In this document: positions 26,474 to 35,006 of the stretch, in pieces
Position numbering within the stretch: the first letter of the stretch is position 1
Layout of the letters: the number at the start of each line of letters is the position of its first letter
NCBI GenBank assembly: GCA_028277745.1
Contig: JANQFR010000002.1
Span: forward strand, 23,153-87,152
Direction: 5' to 3'
Source: Phycisphaeraceae bacterium
Lineage (GTDB): Bacteria > Planctomycetota > Phycisphaerae > Phycisphaerales > Phycisphaeraceae
Length of the DNA: 64,000 nucleotides
Notes under the pieces: model-generated
Database searches by the model: none
Seen by the model: the letters and a program-made list of their open reading frames with translations, nothing else
What the model was told of the DNA's origin: nothing
Translations under genes and position numbers: made by a program

Positions 26474-27421
26474 ATGATACGCCGGATCACAGATGAATCT
26501 CTGGACGCCGCGGTTGAGGCGTCCGATGCGGAAGGGGCCACGCTTCCGCTCCGCGCCGCGGTGCTGCTGGCGGGGTCGGTCCGGACCAACCGGCTGCACC
26601 AGTCGACAGGACGGAACCTGGTGGACCTGCCGGTGCAGCCGGACCAGACGGTGCTGGACGTGTGGCGGGGCGAGTTGCTCGAACTGGCGATGTGCTGGAG
26701 GTTGCCCGCCCTGCCGGTGCGGGTCATGCTCGGGCGGACGTCGTCCCCCGTGACGCTCAAGGGCTCGCCCGAGCCGTTGATCATGCGGCTGGAGCAGGAC
26801 CCGTTCGATTATCGGGGGACGGGCGGGCTGCTGAGCGACCTGGCCCGGGAGTACGGGGACGACGATTACATCCTGGTGGCGAACGCGGCCCAGGTCCTGA
26901 TGCGGCACATCACCCAGGTGGCGGAAACCATGGCGGGCCACGGCGCGGACATCAGCCTGCTGGCCGACGACCGGGGCACGCCCGGCGGGGTGATGCTGAT
27001 CCGGTGCGGGAGCCTGCGGACGATCAAGCCGATCGGTTATGTGGACCTGAAAGAGCAGGCGTTGCCGTCGATCGCGAAGGATTTCGACGTGCGGGTGGTC
27101 CGGCTGGACGGGGTGGTGGGCCTGCCGATCCGGACACGGACCCATTACCTGGAGACGTTGCGGGCGCACCACCGGCAGAGCAGCGGCGTGGCCGTGCCGA
27201 CCGACGCGTGGCCAGAGGACTGGCAGGCCAGTTTCGGGCTGGTGGAGGAAGGGGCGACGGTGGCGGAATCGGCGACGATCCACGACTCGGTGGTGCTGCG
27301 TGGGGGCGTGGTGGAGCCGGACGCGGTGGTGGTGCGTTCGATCGTGTGTGAGGGCGGCGTGGTGAGCCGCGGGGCTTCGGCGATGGACCGCTTCGTGACG
27401 GCGAACCATATGGGCGACTGA
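26474..27421 (+). CDS. Diverged nucleotidyltransferase-like protein with left-handed beta-helix tail
   Basis: A 315-residue protein. The N-terminal 250 residues have the strand/helix pattern of sugar-phosphate nucleotidyltransferases (LRAAVLLAGS, DYILVANAAQVL, SISL-type strands, LRTIKPIGYVDLKEQALP), but the usual G-G-x-G-x-R-L nucleotide loop is altered to AGSVRTNRLHQ. The C-terminal 55 residues contain hexapeptide-type repeats (EEGATVAESATIHDSVVLRG). It is 51 bp before a sugar transferase gene and probably co-transcribed, which points to exopolysaccharide or glycan precursor work. Catalytic activity is uncertain because of the altered loop. GGGGAG lies upstream of the ATG. Confidence 0.6.
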   Translation: MIRRITDESLDAAVEASDAEGATLPLRAAVLLAGSVRTNRLHQSTGRNLVDLPVQPDQTVLDVWRGELLELAMCWRLPALPVRVMLGRTSSPVTLKGSPEPLIMRLEQDPFDYRGTGGLLSDLAREYGDDDYILVANAAQVLMRHITQVAETMAGHGADISLLADDRGTPGGVMLIRCGSLRTIKPIGYVDLKEQALPSIAKDFDVRVVRLDGVVGLPIRTRTHYLETLRAHHRQSSGVAVPTDAWPEDWQASFGLVEEGATVAESATIHDSVVLRGGVVEPDAVVVRSIVCEGGVVSRGASAMDRFVTANHMGD

Positions 27422-27472
27422 GGCGAGAAGGCACTATGAAGGCAGGAGCGGGGCGGACCCGATAGACAGCTT

Positions 27473-28978
27473 ATGTCAACATCGGCCAGCCACCATCCCG
27501 GTTCCGGGGCAGGCCATGTCTGGACGTCGTCCGCGGCGGCCTCGGCGGCGGCGGAGGCGACGCGGTCGGGGGCGACGGTGTGGGGCCTCGAGCCGGTGCA
27601 GCTGCACGACCGCTTCTGGGCGGCGCGCGGGGTGCAGGTGGTCCGCCGCGGGGAAAACGCCTTCCTGGAGGGGGACGCCGAGCTTTACCTGCTCACCGAG
27701 CCGCAGATCATGCTGCTGTTCAGGACCGCGCCGCTGGTGGACACCCTCAACTGGCTCAAGCCGCGGATGATGCTGCTGCGGGTCCACGACACCCACGACC
27801 ACGGCTACCAGGAGCGGGTGATCGCGGACAGTAACGACCGCTTCGTGCGGTTCGAGCGGGAGTACGGGACGGTCTTCGACCGGATGGCGCGGATCGCGCT
27901 GACCACCGACACCGAGCTGGCCCGCCAGTGGCAGGAGGCGACGGACGGCCGGTCGGGCTGGCGTGCGCTGCGCCGCGAGGTGGACCAGATGGACCGGACG
28001 ACGGTGTCGATCGAGGGCAGCGTGTACGACCGTCGTTCGCCCGAGGAGACGGCGCCGTTCATGCGTGAGCTGGTGCAGACGTGGGCCCGGCCGGACGTGA
28101 CGGTGCAGCGGGCGCGGCGGACGACGGGGGCGGCGGAGGTCACGGCGTGGCGGGACCAGGACGTGCAGGTGCCCGAGTCGGTGCGGTTTGTCGGGCCGGT
28201 GTGGATCGGCGCGGGCCGACGGCTCAAGCCGGAAATGCGGGTGGTGGGGCCGGCGGTGATCTGGGACGACCCGGCGGTGCGGCCGCAGGTCGAGGAGATC
28301 GACTGGCGGGAGATGGAGCCGGCCGAGCTGGAGTTCAGCGACGTGCACGTGCGGCGGATGTCGTCGTTCCAGCGGGGCTCGAAGCGGCTGCTCGACCTGC
28401 TGCTGGCGACCGCGGCGCTGTTGGCGACGCTGCCGTTCTACCCGCTGGTGATGCTGGCGATCTGGCTGGAGGACGGCCGGCCGTTCTTCTTCGCCCACCG
28501 CCGCGAGACCCTGGGCGGGCGTGAGTTCCCGTGCCTCAAGTTCCGCACCATGCGTAAAGACGCCGAGCAGATCAAGGCCCGGCTGCAGGCGGAGAACCAG
28601 GCCGATGGCCCGCAATTCTTCATCGAACACGACCCGCGGATCTCGCGCGTCGGACGCTTCCTCCGCAAGGTGAACATCGACGAGCTGCCCCAGTTCCTCA
28701 ATGTGCTGGTCGGACACATGTCGATCGTCGGCCCGCGCCCCAGCCCACACAAGGAAAACCAGTTCTGCCCCGCGTGGCGCGAGGCGCGGCTCTCGGTCCG
28801 CCCCGGGATCACCGGCATGTGGCAGGTGTACCGCTCGCGGCAGGACGGCCTGGACTTCCAGGAATGGATCCGCTACGACCTGTACTACGTCGAGCACGTC
28901 TCGTGGCGGCTCGACATCAAACTCATCTGGCTAACCTTCGCCCAGATCGTGGGCCTAAAGAAGAAACGCGGCGCGTGA
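27473..28978 (+). CDS. Bacterial sugar transferase (undecaprenyl-phosphate sugar-1-phosphate transferase type) with unusual N-terminal half
   Basis: A 501-residue protein. From about residue 300 it is a standard WcaJ/ExoY/PglC-type polyprenol-phosphate phosphoglycosyltransferase: KRLLDLLLATAALLATLPFY membrane helix, LKFRTM, DPRISRVGRFLRKVNIDELPQ (about 387-407), MSIVGPRP, and RPGITGMWQV. It would start a glycan on a lipid carrier at the inner membrane. Residues 1-230 are not the usual four-helix or CoA-binding domain; residues about 230-275 look like hexapeptide-type beta strands (RFVGPVWIGAGRRLKPEMRV). Together with the preceding gene it may act as a precursor-sensing pair. Confidence 0.87.
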   Translation: MSTSASHHPGSGAGHVWTSSAAASAAAEATRSGATVWGLEPVQLHDRFWAARGVQVVRRGENAFLEGDAELYLLTEPQIMLLFRTAPLVDTLNWLKPRMMLLRVHDTHDHGYQERVIADSNDRFVRFEREYGTVFDRMARIALTTDTELARQWQEATDGRSGWRALRREVDQMDRTTVSIEGSVYDRRSPEETAPFMRELVQTWARPDVTVQRARRTTGAAEVTAWRDQDVQVPESVRFVGPVWIGAGRRLKPEMRVVGPAVIWDDPAVRPQVEEIDWREMEPAELEFSDVHVRRMSSFQRGSKRLLDLLLATAALLATLPFYPLVMLAIWLEDGRPFFFAHRRETLGGREFPCLKFRTMRKDAEQIKARLQAENQADGPQFFIEHDPRISRVGRFLRKVNIDELPQFLNVLVGHMSIVGPRPSPHKENQFCPAWREARLSVRPGITGMWQVYRSRQDGLDFQEWIRYDLYYVEHVSWRLDIKLIWLTFAQIVGLKKKRGA

Positions 28979-28988
28979 ACAAGGCGCA

Positions 28989-29041
28989 ATAGCCGGCGGG
29001 CTACGCCCGCCTGGCCCAGGGCCGCGTAGCGGCCCGGCTAT
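28989..29041. repeat. Repeat family B (full copy)
   Basis: A 53-bp element beginning ATAGCCGGCGGGCTACGCCC and ending GCGTAGCGGCCCGGCTAT. It contains two internal hairpins and its ends are also complementary. Full copies lie at 39426-39476 and 54926-54977. All three begin within about 15-55 bp after the stop codon of a plus-strand gene. Confidence 0.85.
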
Positions 29042-29089
29042 CAATGGATCACCGATCACGACGCGATCGCTCTGGTATAGAATCCATAC

Positions 29090-30034
29090 ATGCGTTGGAG
29101 ATTCTCACGTCCCGCGTTACTGATCTTCACTATCGTCGCGGCGCAGCTGGCGTGCCTGCTGGTGGCGGTCTTCGCGTTTGAGGCGTGGCTGATTCAGGCG
29201 GTGGAGGCGATGCTCACGTCGGAGGACCGCGACCGTGCGGCCGGGTCGATGCTGCAGCGGTCGTGGTGGCTGCTGTTGCTGATGACGGCCCTGGTGCCGG
29301 CGGTGAGCGGGGTGCTGATCGTGGTGTTCTTCCGCAACTACGAAGACCGGCTCCGCCAGCTCAACACCGGGCTGGAAGGCAAGGCCCGCGACCGCGCCAA
29401 GCAGCTGAGCCGCAGCCGCGACGCGGTCATCTTCGGGCTGGCGAAGCTCGCCGACACGCGCGACCAGGAGACCGGCGGGCACCTCGAACGGATCTGCTCC
29501 TACGTCGAGCTGTTGGCGCGCCGGCTGGCGCCGGACCACCCCGAGCTCGACGACGCAACCCTCGACGCCCTGACCACCACCGCCGCCCTTCATGACATCG
29601 GCAAGGTCGGCGTCCCCGACGCCATCCTCCGCAAGGACGGGCCGCTGACCGACGACGAACGCCTCGTGATGCAGCAGCACCCCTGCATCGGCGGCGACAC
29701 GCTCATGGCCCTCAAGCAGCGCTGGGGCAACGACGCGTTCCTCAACACCGCCTCGCAGATCGCCTACGGCCACCACGAACGATACGACGGCGAGGGCTAC
29801 CCCTTCGGGCTTCAAGGCGACGACATCCCCCTGGCCGCGCGGATCACCGCCCTCGCCGATGTGTACGATGCGCTTCGCTCCCCGCGTCACTACAAGGCGG
29901 GCATGTCGCACGAAGAGGCGAAGGCCATCATCACCAAAGACCGCGGCGCCCACTTCGACCCCGTGGTCGTGGACGCGTTCCTCGCGATGGAAGAAGAGTT
30001 CCGCGCCGTCGGCGACGCGGCCGCCGAGTCATAA
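29090..30034 (+). CDS. Membrane-bound HD-GYP domain phosphodiesterase
   Basis: A 314-residue protein with two N-terminal transmembrane helices (about residues 10-34 and 58-82), a short coiled stretch, then a full HD-GYP domain: E132 region GGHLERICSY, HDIGKVGVPDAIL with H168-D169, MQQHPCIGGD, and HHERYDGEGYPFGL (228-241), then ITALADVYDALRS. HD-GYP proteins hydrolyse cyclic di-GMP; all metal and GYP residues look intact, so activity is likely. The region between the helices is too short for a known sensor domain. TAGAAT lies six bases before the ATG, so the mRNA may be leaderless. Confidence 0.93.
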   Translation: MRWRFSRPALLIFTIVAAQLACLLVAVFAFEAWLIQAVEAMLTSEDRDRAAGSMLQRSWWLLLLMTALVPAVSGVLIVVFFRNYEDRLRQLNTGLEGKARDRAKQLSRSRDAVIFGLAKLADTRDQETGGHLERICSYVELLARRLAPDHPELDDATLDALTTTAALHDIGKVGVPDAILRKDGPLTDDERLVMQQHPCIGGDTLMALKQRWGNDAFLNTASQIAYGHHERYDGEGYPFGLQGDDIPLAARITALADVYDALRSPRHYKAGMSHEEAKAIITKDRGAHFDPVVVDAFLAMEEEFRAVGDAAAES

Positions 30035-30042
30035 AATTCAAC

Positions 30043-30072
30043 GAAGCTCCGGGATGGCAATCCCTGGGCTTC
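30043..30072. terminator. Bidirectional hairpin between convergent genes
   Basis: An imperfect stem pairs GAAGCTCCGGGAT with ATCCCTGGGCTTC around a GGCA loop. It lies in the 49 bp between the HD-GYP stop and the MFS stop. T-rich flanks are modest, but the position favours a shared terminator. Confidence 0.5.
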
Positions 30073-30083
30073 ATTCACATGAA

Positions 30084-31580
30084 CTACCGCCGCCGCCGGT
30101 TTTTCCAGCCGAACCAGGTGAACGGGGTGTAGACCAGCCCCAGCAGGCCCGACACGCTGGTCAGCCCGCGGATCGCCTGGCCGGTCTCTTCATAGAGCGC
30201 CGCCATCACCCGGTCCGAGCCGGTCTCGCCGCTCTCGCGGACGAACGCCAGGCGGTGCAGCGCGTAGAACGCAAAGACCACCGACGAGAGGAACAGGAAG
30301 TCGAGGCCCTGCATGTGGAACGGCTTCCAGGACTGGATGTTGCTGGGGGACGTCGAGTCGGCGTGATCGATCCATTGGATGATGAGGCTGACCTGCTCGG
30401 GCTCGAGCTGGTGCGCCATGATGCCGCCCAGCGCGGGCGCCAGCATGCCCATGACGCCGGCGACCAGGGCGTTGGCCGCGAGGAAGCTGGTGGCGGACCC
30501 GCGCGGCGCGACCTTCAGGGCCAGGTTCCCCGAGCAGAGCGTCGCCCCGGCGGTGGCGATCCCCGTGATCCCGTGGATCACCACCAGCAGGCCGATCGGC
30601 ATCCAGTGCCCCGGCAGGTCGGTGACGAACAACCACAGGCCTAACGCGAGGGTCATCAACAGCCCCGCCACGCCCAGCGTGCTCTTGTTGCTGTAGCGGT
30701 CGGCCAACCGGCCCCAGGTCCGGAGGAACGCGACGTTGGTGGCCTGGCTGAACACCGAGAGGAGGATGATGGTGGTCATGTCCAGGTCGGCGCGTTTGAG
30801 CATGTACACCACGTAGAACGGCCCGGCGAAATTCAGGGCGAACGTCCACGTCCCGGTGAAGCCCAGAAGCCGGCGGAAGTTGCGGTTGCCCAGCGGCTCG
30901 AGCACCTGCCGCCACAGCCCGCGCGCGGGCGGGTCCTTCATCCGCGGCTCGGGCATCCGGCCCAGCCACATCACCGCGAACAGGCCCATCGCCGCGCCGC
31001 TGATGAACAGCGCGCTGTAGACCTCCAGTTGCAGGTCGTGATGGTGCTTGCCGTAGTCCACGAACCAGCCGCCCACCAGGCTCGCCGCCGCGCCCACCGC
31101 CATCGACCAGGCGGTCCGACGGGCGAAGTACCGGCCCATGATCCGCTCGGGCACCAGGTCCCGCACCCAAGAGTTGTACGAGCACGCCGAGACCGCCGCC
31201 ATGCCGTTGTACCCCAGCAGGCAGATGAACAGCAGCGGCACCTGAAGCACCCCCGGGACCACCCACGGCAACGCCGCGATCACCAGCCACATCGCCCGCC
31301 CGATCGCCGACGACAGCACCGTCACCCGCTGGCGGCTGCGCCAGCGCTGCACGAGATAGATCGTGGGGATCTGCAGCACCTGCGTCGCCGGCGCCACCGC
31401 CGCCAGCAGGCCGATCACGATGTTGTTGGCCCCCAGCGCCAGCGCGAACGCGACCAGGAACGCCCCGCTGACCACCGCGTCCATCGCCTGCGAGAACACG
31501 CCGTCCATCGTCAACGCGTGCAGGCCGCGACGCAGTTGCTTCCCGGTCACCTTCTCGGTCGGCTCGAACCATCCCAGCAT
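30084..31580 (-). CDS. Major facilitator superfamily transporter
   Basis: A 498-residue polytopic protein with about twelve hydrophobic helices and an MFS fold; AMWLVIAALPWVV, GMAAVSACSYNSWVRDLVPE and RYFARRTAWS are typical of a bacterial MFS_1 group with a conserved loop after helix 4. A periplasmic segment of about 45 residues separates two of the last helices. Substrate is unknown. The frame is open from a GTG at 31619; the ATG at 31580 is chosen because MLGWFEPTEK gives a normal cytoplasmic N-terminus. It is divergent from the PAP2 gene with 86 bp between. Confidence 0.85.
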   Translation of the reverse strand: MLGWFEPTEKVTGKQLRRGLHALTMDGVFSQAMDAVVSGAFLVAFALALGANNIVIGLLAAVAPATQVLQIPTIYLVQRWRSRQRVTVLSSAIGRAMWLVIAALPWVVPGVLQVPLLFICLLGYNGMAAVSACSYNSWVRDLVPERIMGRYFARRTAWSMAVGAAASLVGGWFVDYGKHHHDLQLEVYSALFISGAAMGLFAVMWLGRMPEPRMKDPPARGLWRQVLEPLGNRNFRRLLGFTGTWTFALNFAGPFYVVYMLKRADLDMTTIILLSVFSQATNVAFLRTWGRLADRYSNKSTLGVAGLLMTLALGLWLFVTDLPGHWMPIGLLVVIHGITGIATAGATLCSGNLALKVAPRGSATSFLAANALVAGVMGMLAPALGGIMAHQLEPEQVSLIIQWIDHADSTSPSNIQSWKPFHMQGLDFLFLSSVVFAFYALHRLAFVRESGETGSDRVMAALYEETGQAIRGLTSVSGLLGLVYTPFTWFGWKNRRRR

Positions 31581-31630
31581 GAGCCGCACTCTACCGGCCA
31601 ACGCCCGCCGCGTCACCACCGCCCCGCCGT

Positions 31631-31660
31631 TTGCGGCCCGGCGCCCATCTGGCCGACAAT
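31631..31660 (+). promoter_or_regulatory. Leaderless-type promoter of the PAP2 gene
   Basis: TTGCGG (31631-31636), an 18-bp spacer and GACAAT (31655-31660) end six bases before the ATG at 31667. Confidence 0.5.
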
Positions 31661-31666
31661 AGGTTC

Positions 31667-32302
31667 ATGACCGCCCCGCCCCAACTCGGCCTCAACCACC
31701 CCACCGTCAGCCGCGACGTCGGCGTCCTCGGCGTCTTCACCTTCGCCCTTGCCGTCCTCGCCTACCTGCTGGCCGACTACCGCACCGCCGTCTTCGTGCG
31801 CGAGCTGCCCCGGCCCTTACGCGACCTCGCCAGCCAACTCACCGAGTTCGGGCAGATGGGCCATTACGTCTGGATCCTCCCGCTGGCGATCATCGTCAGC
31901 GTCCTGCTCAAGCGCAAGACCGACGCGTGGTGGTTCGGCCTGGCGCTGGCGTCCACCGTCGTGTCGGGCCTGCTGGTCAACATCCTCAAGATCATCCTCG
32001 GCCGGTCGCGCCCGTCGGTGCTCTTCGCCTACAACGAATACGGCTTCGGCCCGATCCGCCTCGGCTACGACCACGCCTCTTTCCCATCCGGCCACGCCGC
32101 CACCTGCGGCTCGCTCGCCGCCGTGCTCTGGCTCAAGTGGCCCAGGCTCTGGCCCCTATGGCTGATCCTCGGTCTGACCATCGCCTTCACCCGCGTCTTC
32201 ACCCTCTCCCACTACATCAGCGACGTGCTCATCGGCGCCTACCTCGGCGCGGTCACCACCCTGCTGCTCCACCGCGAGTTCGTCCGACGAAAGTGGCTCT
32301 GA
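31667..32302 (+). CDS. PAP2-superfamily membrane phosphatase
   Basis: A 211-residue membrane phosphatase with about six helices. The three active-site motifs are complete: K-x6-RP in KIILGRSRP (residues 108-116), PSGH at 140-143, and R176-x5-H182-x3-D186 in TRVFTLSHYISD. Such enzymes dephosphorylate lipid phosphates, for example undecaprenyl diphosphate, at the outer face of the inner membrane. Its last 147 bp overlap, tail to tail, the 3' end of the GT39 gene on the other strand. The location between an MFS exporter and a lipid-linked-sugar glycosyltransferase suggests a role in lipid-carrier recycling. Confidence 0.92.
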   Translation: MTAPPQLGLNHPTVSRDVGVLGVFTFALAVLAYLLADYRTAVFVRELPRPLRDLASQLTEFGQMGHYVWILPLAIIVSVLLKRKTDAWWFGLALASTVVSGLLVNILKIILGRSRPSVLFAYNEYGFGPIRLGYDHASFPSGHAATCGSLAAVLWLKWPRLWPLWLILGLTIAFTRVFTLSHYISDVLIGAYLGAVTTLLLHREFVRRKWL

Positions 32303-34015
32303 CCCGTTCGCCCGTTCCAGCCCCGCATGCGTATGCGGGGCTCCGATCTGCGCCACGATCAACTCCAGACGTTTGCCCTGTGCCGAGTAGTCGATCGTCG
32401 GCCGACGCAACGTCACCACCAGCCCCAGGTCGCCGAATTGCTCGCGGGCGGCGTCGAGGATGTCCGACCGCGTGATCACCGTTCCGCTGCGGTTCTCACG
32501 CGCCCACTGCGCTAACGAGGCCGGGTCGGCACCGAGAAAACGCAGCGGCTGATCGGCCGGCCGGTTCAAGTAAAACACCAGGCTCGGCTCGCTGTAGCCC
32601 GCGGCGACCACATCCGATCCGGTCACGACCCCCGCCAGCTCCGGCGACGGCTTGGCCTCGCGCTCCACCTCCGGCAGCACAAGCTGCGAGCCGAGCATCA
32701 CCCCGAACATCACCTGCAACAACACCACGCGCGTCGCCATCACGACCTGCTCACGACGTTGGAACCGCACGATGATCTCGCCGATCCCGATCAGCAACAG
32801 CCCCAGCATCGTCCCCGCGATGATCAGCCCCCACCCGCCGATGAACCACGGCCCGATGATCAGCCCGCCCGCCAGGATCAGGTTCACCACGCCGAAGAAC
32901 CAGATGCCCCCGCGCAGCCAGTCGCGGTCCTTCTCGCTGAGCCGCTCCTGCAGCCGGGCCTCGATCACCGCGCCGCAGAGGATCGCCAGCGCGGGGTAGA
33001 TCGGCAGGATGTAGTGCGGCAGCTTGGTCGCCACCAGGCTCATCATCACGAACGTGGGGACGATCCACGCCCAGAGGATCGCGCGTTCGCGCGGGCCGCC
33101 GAGGTGCTTGCGGATCAGTGCCGACAGCCCGCCGGGCAGCATCAACACCCACGGGAAAAAACCCCCGCACAACGCGACGGCGTAGAACGGCAGCAACGCG
33201 AGATAGCCCAGCAGCCCCGACCCGCCGTGGCCCTCCAAGGGCGTGAGGATGCGCTCGATCAGGTGCCGGCCGACCGCCTTCTCGCCCAGCTCGCCGCCCG
33301 TCGCCGCGTTCGCCGGCAGGTACCACGCCGCGAACATCCCCAGGCTCGCCAGCACGCTCAACGCGAACCACAGCCAGAACGTCTTGCGCAGCCCGACCGC
33401 GCCGCGCCCGAGCACGGCCGCGAACACCACCGTCAGCCCCACCGCCGCCAGCGCGACCGGGCCCTTGGTGAGCTGGCCGAACCCCAGCGCCAGCGTCAGC
33501 ACGATCCACCACACCCAAGGCGTCTTCTGCGCGTACACAATCTCGACGAACGCCCAGACGCCCAAGGTGATCCAGGCGATCAGCGTGCCGTCCGCGGTCG
33601 CCGCCGTGCCGATCACGAGGGTCTGCAGGGTCGTGGGCAGAATGAGCATGGCCCACCAGCCGACGCGCGGGCCGAACATCCGCCGGCCGATGAAGAAGGT
33701 GAACACGCTCGCCGCGGTCATGCCGAGGACCGAGGGCAGGCGCACCGCGATCTCCGCGGCGCCGAACACCGCCAGGCCGGGCATCATGAGCCAGTACACC
33801 ATCGCGGGCTTGTCGGGCCGCAGGTCGCCGTTGAAGGTGGGGGTCAGCAGGTCGCCGCGTTCGAGCATCTCGACCGCCGCGCGGGCGAACCGCGGCTCGT
33901 CGTCGTCCCACAGCGACGAGCTGGTCGCCACGATGACCAGGTACATCGCGATCATCGCGGCGGCGCCCACGATGTGGATCGGCTTCGGCGTCCATGGGGA
34001 AGAGGGCTGGTTCAA
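32156..34015 (-). CDS. GT39/ArnT-like polytopic glycosyltransferase
   Basis: A 619-residue membrane protein of the dolichyl-phosphate mannose/ArnT (GT-C, PMT) family, which moves a sugar from a polyprenyl-phosphate carrier to an acceptor at the periplasmic face. The catalytic acidic motif DDDEPRFA is at residues 37-44 in the first loop, and PDKPAMVYWLM, ATADGTLIAWITLG and QLTKGPVAL are family features. About ten to twelve helices and a soluble C-terminal domain follow. The final 55 or so residues are Glu/Asp/Gly-rich, overlap PAP2 in antisense and include a hairpin repeat (32319-32342), so they may be a read-through extension. TTG start; TACGAT lies seven bases upstream. Confidence 0.85.
   Translation of the reverse strand: MNQPSSPWTPKPIHIVGAAAMIAMYLVIVATSSSLWDDDEPRFARAAVEMLERGDLLTPTFNGDLRPDKPAMVYWLMMPGLAVFGAAEIAVRLPSVLGMTAASVFTFFIGRRMFGPRVGWWAMLILPTTLQTLVIGTAATADGTLIAWITLGVWAFVEIVYAQKTPWVWWIVLTLALGFGQLTKGPVALAAVGLTVVFAAVLGRGAVGLRKTFWLWFALSVLASLGMFAAWYLPANAATGGELGEKAVGRHLIERILTPLEGHGGSGLLGYLALLPFYAVALCGGFFPWVLMLPGGLSALIRKHLGGPRERAILWAWIVPTFVMMSLVATKLPHYILPIYPALAILCGAVIEARLQERLSEKDRDWLRGGIWFFGVVNLILAGGLIIGPWFIGGWGLIIAGTMLGLLLIGIGEIIVRFQRREQVVMATRVVLLQVMFGVMLGSQLVLPEVEREAKPSPELAGVVTGSDVVAAGYSEPSLVFYLNRPADQPLRFLGADPASLAQWARENRSGTVITRSDILDAAREQFGDLGLVVTLRRPTIDYSAQGKRLELIVAQIGAPHTHAGLERANGSEPLSSDELAVEQQGGDRAEVGADEHVADVVGEGEDAGEGDGQTEDQP
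32319..32342. repeat. Hairpin within the GT39 3' coding region
   Basis: AGCCCCGCAT-GCGT-ATGCGGGGCT is a perfect 10-bp stem with a four-base loop, 17 bp after the PAP2 stop and inside the GT39 reading frame. A related CCCCGC/GCGGGG hairpin lies before comEC. It may terminate PAP2 transcription. Confidence 0.7.
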
Positions 34016-34082
34016 GCGCGCGATCGTACCACATCTGACCTCGCGTCTCGGGGGCGGACGGATCGGGCTATAGGCCTGGGGG

Positions 34083-34208
34083 ATTCACCACAAAGGACAC
34101 CGAGGGCACAGAGTCGGAAAAGAAGGGAATGGATTTGTTTAGCGGCGGAGCTTGCTCCGCACTCTTTTCGCCATCGCCTCCGTGATCTCTGTGCCCTCCG
34201 TGGTTATG
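34083..34208. repeat. Composite inverted repeat (family E arms around a family G hairpin)
   Basis: The left arm (34083-34113, with CACCACAAAGGACACCGAGG) is an imperfect inverted copy of the right arm (34174-34208, with TCTGTGCCCTCCGTGG). Between them lies a family G hairpin, TTTAGCGGCGGAGCTTGCTC (from 34138). This accounts for most of the 251-bp gap between GT39 and the Mpv17-like gene. Confidence 0.7.
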
Positions 34209-34266
34209 CTTCTGGACCCATGTCATGCCGCTGATCGCGCGGCGGAGCCCGACCACGAGCCGGGCT

Positions 34267-34983
34267 TCATCTCCGAGCACCGACGCCCGCGCTCGCCCGC
34301 GCGGTCATCACGATCACCAGCAGCGACCAGAGGCACAGCACCAAGTTCTGAAGCGGCAACTGCAGCGGCAGGGGCAGGCAGTAGATCAGCGCGGCCGTGG
34401 GCAGCCAGACGCCCCAGTTGGCCAGCAACAGCGGCACGCCCCGCCGGCGGTACCACCGCGAGCCCAGCGCGGCGCGGGTCCGGGCGATCGAGTAGCCGCA
34501 GTCCTTCCACAAGAACGGCAGCACCGTCGTCGGCACGACCCACAGCGGCACGTAGATGAACTGGTCCAGCAGCAGCTTGGGCAGGATGACCGACCAGTCG
34601 GCGCTGTCCCCGAACACCCTGGCCTGGGTGATGTAGAGCAGGTCCACCTCGGCGCCCTTGTACGCCCAGTACGCCAGGAGGAAGGGCAGGTCGCGCCACG
34701 GCGCCCGCGCTTCGCGGGCCACGAGCAGGTGCTGGATCAGGAGCGGCAACAGCCCGCCGAACGCCGCGGTGGACACGACCGCGAACCCCAGCCCGGCCTC
34801 GAGCTTGAACATCGCCAGCGTCTGGAGCGCCCCCCGGACCGGGGCGACCCCGTAATAGCCGCCGACCACCGCGACCGCCACGACCCATAACACCATGCCC
34901 GGCAACAGGTTCACCCGCGCCGCGGCGAGCCCCGCCCGCCACGGACGGTCGGGCTCGTGCAACTCGCCGGACGCCTGCGTCAT
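34267..34983 (-). CDS. Mpv17/PMP22-like membrane protein
   Basis: A 238-residue protein with four to five hydrophobic helices. The second half matches the Mpv17/PMP22 pattern: LLLDQFIYVPLWV, a tryptophan/lysine loop, WYRRRGVPLLLANWGVWLPTAALI (about residues 170-193), and LVLCLWSLLVIVMT. In eukaryotes this family sits in mitochondrial and peroxisomal membranes and forms channels; bacterial members are few and uncharacterised. The frame extends to 35163, but that part is repeat-family C sequence, so ATG at 34983 is the likely start (34995 is possible). It is divergent from the iron transporter operon. Function is unknown. Confidence 0.65.
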   Translation of the reverse strand: MTQASGELHEPDRPWRAGLAAARVNLLPGMVLWVVAVAVVGGYYGVAPVRGALQTLAMFKLEAGLGFAVVSTAAFGGLLPLLIQHLLVAREARAPWRDLPFLLAYWAYKGAEVDLLYITQARVFGDSADWSVILPKLLLDQFIYVPLWVVPTTVLPFLWKDCGYSIARTRAALGSRWYRRRGVPLLLANWGVWLPTAALIYCLPLPLQLPLQNLVLCLWSLLVIVMTARASAGVGARR

Positions 34984-35006
34984 GGGGCGAATCATAAAAC
35001 AAGAAG

